A stretch of DNA of 29,216 nucleotides from SHZI01 sp040080965 (GTDB lineage: Bacteria > Pseudomonadota > Gammaproteobacteria > Steroidobacterales > GCA-2729495), in assembly GCA_040080965.1 (NCBI GenBank), contig JBEBHH010000040.1, forward strand, positions 1 to 29,216, read 5' to 3'. The position numbers and the translations under genes are program-made. The notes under the pieces are model-generated. The model was not told the DNA's origin. It searched no databases and was given only the letters and a program-made list of their open reading frames with translations. Below are positions 24,860 through 29,216 of the stretch, piece by piece (the first letter of the stretch is position 1; each line of letters begins with the position of its first letter).

Positions 24860-25477
24860 TCAGGTGTCCACGCGGGGCAGATGCAGCTGGAAGAGCGTCC
24901 CGCCGGGCCCGGTGGCGGAGAGTTCCACGGTCCCGCCGTTGCCCTCGTCGGTGGAGATCGTGACCTTTCGGCGGTCCGCAGGCAACCTCGTCACCGTGTC
25001 CAGGGCGCTGCCGAAGAGCAGGACCAGGAGGGCCTGCAGCCGGTCCGCGTCGCCGATGACCGCCGGCGCCGGCGTCCGCAGTTCCACGACGAGACGGACT
25101 TCCTGGTGGGCGGCCAGCGCCTCCAGCAGCGGCTGGACGGTGCGGATGAGGACATTGGGATCCAGCGGCATGGATTTCTGGGGCAGGGCCCGGGCGGCGC
25201 CCCGCAGCTGCTGGACGACGGCGCCGGCGCGGAGCGCCTGGCCGGCGATCGCCTGGACGATATTCAGCGCCTGGGGAGAATAACTGGCGTCGCGGCGCAG
25301 GAGGGTGGCCGCCCCGTCGGCGTAGGCCGCGATGGCGGCGAGGGGCTGGTTGAGCTCGTGGGCAAAGCCGGCGGCCAGGTCCCGCAGGATGTACTGGTCG
25401 GCAGCCTGAACCGGCGTTCCGCCAGCGGGGGGCGCTTGCGTCCCTCCCTGGTGCAGCTGATCATCCGGGGTGCCCAT
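24860..25477 (-). CDS. Degenerate histidine kinase, lacking sensor and central ATP-binding segments
   Basis: A 205-aa protein with a normal DHp domain (His40 in FAHELNQPLAAIAAYADGA, the FixL-type H-box) and helix two (about 75-98). The ATP-binding domain is shortened: its start (DADRLQALLVLLFGSALDTV, 143-162) lacks the N-box Asn, strand TVELSATGPG stands where DTGPG is expected, and this runs straight into the final strand GGTLFQLHLP. About 45 residues containing the ATP lid and the Asp of the G1 box are missing compared with intact kinases. No PAS or other sensor is present. It is open in frame with no stop, so not a simple pseudogene. It may act as phosphotransfer or phosphatase partner for the FixJ-like regulator. 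Confidence 0.85.
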   Translation of the reverse strand: MGTPDDQLHQGGTQAPPAGGTPVQAADQYILRDLAAGFAHELNQPLAAIAAYADGAATLLRRDASYSPQALNIVQAIAGQALRAGAVVQQLRGAARALPQKSMPLDPNVLIRTVQPLLEALAAHQEVRLVVELRTPAPAVIGDADRLQALLVLLFGSALDTVTRLPADRRKVTISTDEGNGGTVELSATGPGGTLFQLHLPRVDT

Positions 25478-25532
25478 ATGAAGGCCGATCCTAAGGCGGC
25501 AGCGCCCGTGGCTCTCTAAGGGCTTCCCCCTA

Positions 25533-25546
25533 CGTTGCTCACAACG
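25533..25546. promoter_or_regulatory. Inverted repeat CGTTG-N4-CAACG between the two kinases
   Basis: A perfect 5-bp dyad with a 4-bp centre (CTCA), the half-site size and spacing of an FNR/Crp-type operator though not its consensus. It lies 13 bp before the hybrid kinase start, in the 81-bp divergent gap, so bound protein could control both directions. Nearby CCCCCTACGTT recalls the C-rich string upstream of ccoN. Confidence 0.4.
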
Positions 25547-25558
25547 GTGCATTAATTG

Positions 25559-27097
25559 ATGACAATTCGCGGCATCGCCCAGGAGATGGTTCACCACGCG
25601 CCCGACGCGCTCCTGCTGGTGGATGCGCGCGGCCAGATCGTCTATGTGAACGCGGCAGCGGTGGAACTGTTCGGCTACACCGCCAGCGAGCTCATCGGCC
25701 AGACCATCGAGCAGCTCGTCCCCGCGCAGTCCCGGGGGATCCACGAGCGCTACCGCGACGGGTTCCTCTCCGCCCCGGCCACGCGGGAGATGGGTGCGCG
25801 GCTCGTCGCGCTCTCCGCCTGCCGGAAGGACGGCACGGAATTCCCCGCGGAGATCCGCCTGGCACCGGTCGAGGACACGGACGGCCGCGGCGATGGCGTC
25901 GGTTACATCCTGGCAGCGGTCCGGGATGTCACCGACCGGCGGCGGATCACCGACGAACTGCGCGCCGCGCGCGCGGAAGCCGACGGCGCCAACAAGGCCA
26001 AGAGCCGTTTCCTGGCCACCGCGAGCCACGACCTTCGCCAGCCGCTGCAGACGCTGCAACTCCTGAACGCCGCGCTGGCCAGCCGGCTGACCGGAGACAC
26101 GAACCTGGACCTGGTCCACCGGCAGCACGAGGCGCTGGATTCCATGGCGGACCTGCTGAATGCGCTGCTCGACATCACCAAGCTCGAGTCGGGCAACATC
26201 CGCCCCAACCTGGAAGTGGTGTCGCTCGCCGAGGTCCTCGGCGATCTCCAGCGGCAGTTCGACGACGTGGCCGCCAGCCGCAATCTGACGCTCACCGTCC
26301 GGCCCACCGGCCTGTGCGTCCGGACGGACCGGATACTGTTTCGCCAGGTACTGCAGAACCTGCTCAACAACGCGCTCCAGTACACCCGCGAGGGTGGCGT
26401 GACCGTGCATTTCGAGCAGGACGCGGCGGGGCTCGCCATCCGCGTCGCCGACACGGGCGTCGGCATTCCGGCGCCGGAACTCGACCGGGTGTTCGACGAG
26501 TACTATCGCGTGGACACCAAGGGGCCGCGCCCGCGAGGGTTCGGGCTGGGGCTGACGATCGTCCGGCAGATCTCGCGGCTGCTGGGCTACACGGTGCGCG
26601 TCGAGTCGGAACTGGGGCTGGGCACCACCTTCATCCTGCGCATTCCCGCCGCCAGCCTCGTGGCCACGCCCGGCGCGGTCGCGGTCCAGGCCCGGCCCGC
26701 CGCCGCCCGGCCGGACGTGCCGAAGCCCGCCGTCCTGATCATCGAGGACGACGCCGCCGTCCGCGATGCACTCGACCTGGTGCTCACCCTCGAGGGTTAT
26801 CCGACCCGGGTTGCCGACTCAGCCGTCGCCGCCATGGAAACTTTTGCCAGCCATGGCGCGGAGATCGACGTGGTGGTCAGTGATTTCCACCTGGGTGCCG
26901 GCCGGAACGGACTCGAGCTGCTCGAGGAGATGCGCGGGGAGGCGGGCCGCGACCTGCCCGCCGTCATCCTGAGCGGCGACACGTCACCGGTGCTCGCCCG
27001 CATCGGCTCGGTCTCCCGCGTCGTCCTGCTGCGCAAGCCTGTGGACGCCCGCCAGCTGATCGTCCAGCTCGAGGAATTATTCGGCGCGGCGTTATGA
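25559..27097 (+). CDS. PAS hybrid sensor histidine kinase with C-terminal receiver
   Basis: Cytoplasmic 512-aa kinase without membrane helices. A PAS domain (about 5-125), a coiled linker, DHp with His157 (FLATASHDLRQPLQTLQLL), a complete ATP-binding domain with N-box Asn271 (LLNNALQY), DTGVG (298-302), and GFGLGLTIV, then a receiver (about 391-510) with IIEDD, phosphorylated Asp442 (VVVSDFHLG) and Lys (LLRKPVD). The H-box matches NahK/ErcS'-type kinases. In an alignment by eye to FixL the heme-binding His is replaced by Thr (75), so a heme is unlikely; the bound signal is unknown. The start ATG 25559 is used; TTG 25556 is adjacent. It is divergent from the degenerate kinase and may phosphorylate the FixJ-like regulator. 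Confidence 0.93.
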   Translation: MTIRGIAQEMVHHAPDALLLVDARGQIVYVNAAAVELFGYTASELIGQTIEQLVPAQSRGIHERYRDGFLSAPATREMGARLVALSACRKDGTEFPAEIRLAPVEDTDGRGDGVGYILAAVRDVTDRRRITDELRAARAEADGANKAKSRFLATASHDLRQPLQTLQLLNAALASRLTGDTNLDLVHRQHEALDSMADLLNALLDITKLESGNIRPNLEVVSLAEVLGDLQRQFDDVAASRNLTLTVRPTGLCVRTDRILFRQVLQNLLNNALQYTREGGVTVHFEQDAAGLAIRVADTGVGIPAPELDRVFDEYYRVDTKGPRPRGFGLGLTIVRQISRLLGYTVRVESELGLGTTFILRIPAASLVATPGAVAVQARPAAARPDVPKPAVLIIEDDAAVRDALDLVLTLEGYPTRVADSAVAAMETFASHGAEIDVVVSDFHLGAGRNGLELLEEMRGEAGRDLPAVILSGDTSPVLARIGSVSRVVLLRKPVDARQLIVQLEELFGAAL

Positions 27098-27173
27098 CAA
27101 TTCGGCGTCGCTTGCCGCCGGACTCTGCGGTAGGTTTTTCTGCAAGGAAGAATGACGCAATTGGTGAACGAGC

Positions 27174-28388
27174 ATGACGTCCGTGACGATCCCGACAATC
27201 CTCCGCGCAGTCCCCGGTGTCCTGCTTTGCGGGGCGCTCCTGTCCAGCCCGGTGGCCCTGGGCTACACCAACACCGCGACCGTGTCCTTCACCTTCGGCG
27301 GCAATGACGGCGGCACGGCCATCGCCGGTTCGGTGGCCAGCAGTTACCCCACCACCCAGGCCGACCTCAGCTGGACGTCGAACGGGCCGAACAGCCTGGG
27401 CGTCATGTCCAACAGCACGTACTTCACGGGGCAGGGCGGCTTCAATGGCTACGGCTTCTACAACACCGACTTTGCGACGGCCAGCCAGTGCAACACACTG
27501 ACCGGTGGCGCCACGACCTCGGTCCGCAAATACGGCTGCCGCTACACCGACGTCAGCAGCAATCCCTCGTTCATCTCCGTCCCTGTGACGGGCAACGGAC
27601 CCGTGGCCCGGGCTTCCGGAACGCTGGTGGTCACGGATACCACCCTCACGGGCATGCTCACCCTCGACAGCACCACTGACCAGGCTACGGGCGCCATCGC
27701 CAACGTCACCTCGCCCTACGGGGCGAAAGTCAGCACGGCGCCCGGCGTGGGCACGGACGGCTACAACTACCGGGCCGCCGATGGCTCGCCGTTTGGCAAT
27801 TACTGGCAGGGCACGACCACTCTCGGCACCTACGCCGTCAACCTGACCGGCACGTTCACGCCGACGAGCTGGAACATCACCGGCGGCACGGCGCTGTACA
27901 TCGACCCGGGCTTTCTCTGCCAGCAGGGCGGCAACGGTAACCTGTTCGACCCCGTGGCAGGGTCGCTCTGCACCGCCTTCGGCTACGCCGGAGTGCACCA
28001 GCACAACGGGGCCCACCTGAGCTGGGGCTGGGACACCAACGGCCAGAACGGGGGCTCGCAGGTGAGCCAGATCGAGGTTCGCGACGCCACGGGTTCCAGC
28101 GTAGTCACCCTGCTGTCGGGCGTCCTTGCATCGCTCAGCGTGGACGGCGGCGGCAACATCACGACGAACGCCGGTGAGTTCCGGCGCGCCAGCGACCCGA
28201 CAGTGGCGGGTTGCGGCACGTCGTTGCGCTGGGACGGCAGCAAGATTTCCTGCGGCAGCCTGACGACGGGCAGGCTCGACGTCACGGGCACCGTGGCGAT
28301 TGCGCCGGTGCCGCTGCCGGCGGCGGCGTGGTTCCTGGGCGGGGCCCTGGGCCTTCTGGGCGCGCTGCGCCGGCGGCCGCTGCCGTAG
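27174..28388 (+). CDS. Secreted surface protein with VPLPA/PEP-CTERM sorting signal
   Basis: A 404-aa exported protein. The N-terminal signal peptide (about residues 1-30, ending near VALGYT) is followed by a Thr/Ser/Gly/Asn-rich body, typical of beta-structured surface proteins, with a few Cys. The C-terminus (379-404) has the tripartite sorting signal: VPLPAAAW, a hydrophobic helix FLGGALGLLGAL, and RRRP. This VPLPA-CTERM type is processed by an exosortase; no exosortase gene is in the window. Biofilm or extracellular matrix roles are common for the family. The function of this member is unknown. The last 107 nt are antisense to the C-terminal tail of the peptidase gene. Confidence 0.85.
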   Translation: MTSVTIPTILRAVPGVLLCGALLSSPVALGYTNTATVSFTFGGNDGGTAIAGSVASSYPTTQADLSWTSNGPNSLGVMSNSTYFTGQGGFNGYGFYNTDFATASQCNTLTGGATTSVRKYGCRYTDVSSNPSFISVPVTGNGPVARASGTLVVTDTTLTGMLTLDSTTDQATGAIANVTSPYGAKVSTAPGVGTDGYNYRAADGSPFGNYWQGTTTLGTYAVNLTGTFTPTSWNITGGTALYIDPGFLCQQGGNGNLFDPVAGSLCTAFGYAGVHQHNGAHLSWGWDTNGQNGGSQVSQIEVRDATGSSVVTLLSGVLASLSVDGGGNITTNAGEFRRASDPTVAGCGTSLRWDGSKISCGSLTTGRLDVTGTVAIAPVPLPAAAWFLGGALGLLGALRRRPLP

Positions 28389-29216
28389 CGCTCGCGAGCG
28401 TGTCCCGGACCGCCGCTTCGAGCGGTGTTCCGGGCGCGACCTGCGCGGCCGCCGTGCTGGCCTCGTCGAGCGCCGACTGCGGGCAACCCGCGTCGAGCAG
28501 GGCATTCGCCAGGTTGTTCCGGCCGGCAATGTTGCCCGGCTCCCGGATCAGGAGCTCCCCATAGAGCGCGATGGCGTCGGCGAAGCGCCGGCTCGCGTAG
28601 GCATCGTTGCCACTGGCGAGCAGCACCAGCGGATCACCGGGCCAGCGTTCCAGCGCGGCCGCGTGCCCGGCCTGGAGCGCCTCCGGCGGGAGATTCCGTC
28701 CGGTGGCGGCGAGGGCACGGATGAAGGCGCCGCCGGTCGCCGTCACCGGCGGCTGGTCCGGCCGGGTCACCACCGCGGCCCATTCGTCGCCGCCCTGCCA
28801 GGTGCGGAGGAAATCACTTCGACGCTCGAGGTGCCGGCGCCGGGTACCCGAGCGCAGGACCACCACGTCCCGTTCCGCGTCGTAGCCCACCACCACGGCG
28901 AAGTGCCAGCGGCGGATGCCGAAGGCCCCCAGGTCCTGGAGCACCAGCACCGGCGTGCCGCCCGCGAGCTCCGCCTGGATCCGGCCGAAGCCCGGCTCGA
29001 GCACGTAGGCGACGCGGCCCCGGGTCCGCGCGGCGGCGAGCATCTCCACCTGGAGGCTGCCGCGCCGTCCCGGGATATAGACCAGTGGCGCGAGTTGCGC
29101 GGGCGTGGCCGCCACGCCCGACGCGCCCAGCACGGTGGCGAGGGCGGCGGGTCCGCACTGGTGGATGGTCTGGGGGAAGAAGGGGACCTGGGTCAGCTCG
29201 CGGGCGGGGTCTTCGG
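28282..29216 (-). CDS. PA2778-type C39-like cysteine peptidase with TPR tail, partial
   Basis: The start lies beyond the right edge; about 310 residues are visible. The catalytic motif is the Cys in TIHQCGPAALATVL (codon at 29155-29157), after LTQVPFFPQ, the C39-like opening of PA2778 family peptidases. A His follows in RRWHFAVVVGYDAERDV, then SGTRRRH. Behind the peptidase domain come helical repeats (GHAAALERWPGDPLVLLASG; NLANALLDAGCPQSALDEA) resembling TPR. The final 35 residues, Ala/Pro/Gly-rich, are read from the antisense of the VPLPA-CTERM gene (107-nt overlap) and look like an extended tail after loss of an earlier stop. The substrate is unknown. Confidence 0.88.
   Translation of the reverse strand, partial: EDPARELTQVPFFPQTIHQCGPAALATVLGASGVAATPAQLAPLVYIPGRRGSLQVEMLAAARTRGRVAYVLEPGFGRIQAELAGGTPVLVLQDLGAFGIRRWHFAVVVGYDAERDVVVLRSGTRRRHLERRSDFLRTWQGGDEWAAVVTRPDQPPVTATGGAFIRALAATGRNLPPEALQAGHAAALERWPGDPLVLLASGNDAYASRRFADAIALYGELLIREPGNIAGRNNLANALLDAGCPQSALDEASTAAAQVAPGTPLEAAVRDTLASATAAAAGAARPEGPGPRPGTTPPPAAAPAQSPRCP

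Noticed and set aside
27112..27140. Possible terminator after the hybrid kinase
   Set aside because: The stem CCGC/GCGG is only 4-5 bp with an 8-nt loop before TTTTT; too weak to call.

Overview
This is a GC-rich chromosomal window, packed almost wall to wall with genes on both strands, with gaps rarely above 150 bp. The gene set points to an aerobic or microaerobic Gammaproteobacterium: an Mla/PqiC-type lipid transport operon, an RsuA/RluB-type pseudouridine synthase, a complete ccoNOQP-G-H-I-S cluster, a PA2778-type cysteine peptidase and a VPLPA/PEP-CTERM surface protein. The class assignment is an inference; no rRNA or tRNA gene was found to anchor it. No insertion sequence, prophage or CRISPR array was seen, and the window looks like core genome with a few small accessory genes.

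Layout. At the left edge a secreted sulfatase (minus, cut by the window) is divergent from a four-gene Mce-type ABC transporter operon (865-4405: STAS-MlaE fusion, MlaF-like ATPase, MCE protein, PqiC-like lipoprotein). A pseudouridine synthase (minus) follows, divergent from a secreted L,D-transpeptidase with a degenerate second half, then a small lipoprotein. A YqaA-type membrane protein (minus) is divergent from a phosphoketolase (7503-9899), which is followed by an unrecognised 8-TM protein and a two-gene DUF2283 module that resembles toxin-antitoxin pairs. On the minus strand from 16787 down to 11462 lie a Rieske oxygenase plus UspA unit with a strong terminator, then a Ca2+-type P-ATPase, an SDR and a 38-residue lysine-rich protein.

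The core of the window (16919-24278) is the cbb3 cytochrome oxidase operon with its copper-delivery and assembly genes: ccoN, ccoO, ccoQ, ccoP, a small membrane ORF, ccoG, a short ccoH-like gene, ccoI and ccoS. These genes mostly overlap or abut, which suggests translational coupling. Converging on its 3' end is a FixJ-like response regulator, preceded by a histidine kinase whose ATP-binding domain has lost its central part. An intact PAS hybrid kinase is divergent from it. Phosphoketolase, UspA, cbb3 oxidase and FixJ-type control together suggest adaptation to low oxygen or redox stress. The right end carries a VPLPA-CTERM surface protein whose sorting signal is antisense to the tail of a C39-like cysteine peptidase.

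Most unusual: the kinase with the shortened ATP-binding domain beside FixJ and a complete hybrid kinase; repeated convergent overlaps of 32-107 bp where protein tails are read from the neighbour's antisense strand; two TATACT elements placed so that transcripts would start at or near an ATG; and several small genes (38-aa lysine-rich protein, ccoQ, short ccoH, a 103-aa ORF between ccoP and ccoG) that automatic annotation easily misses.
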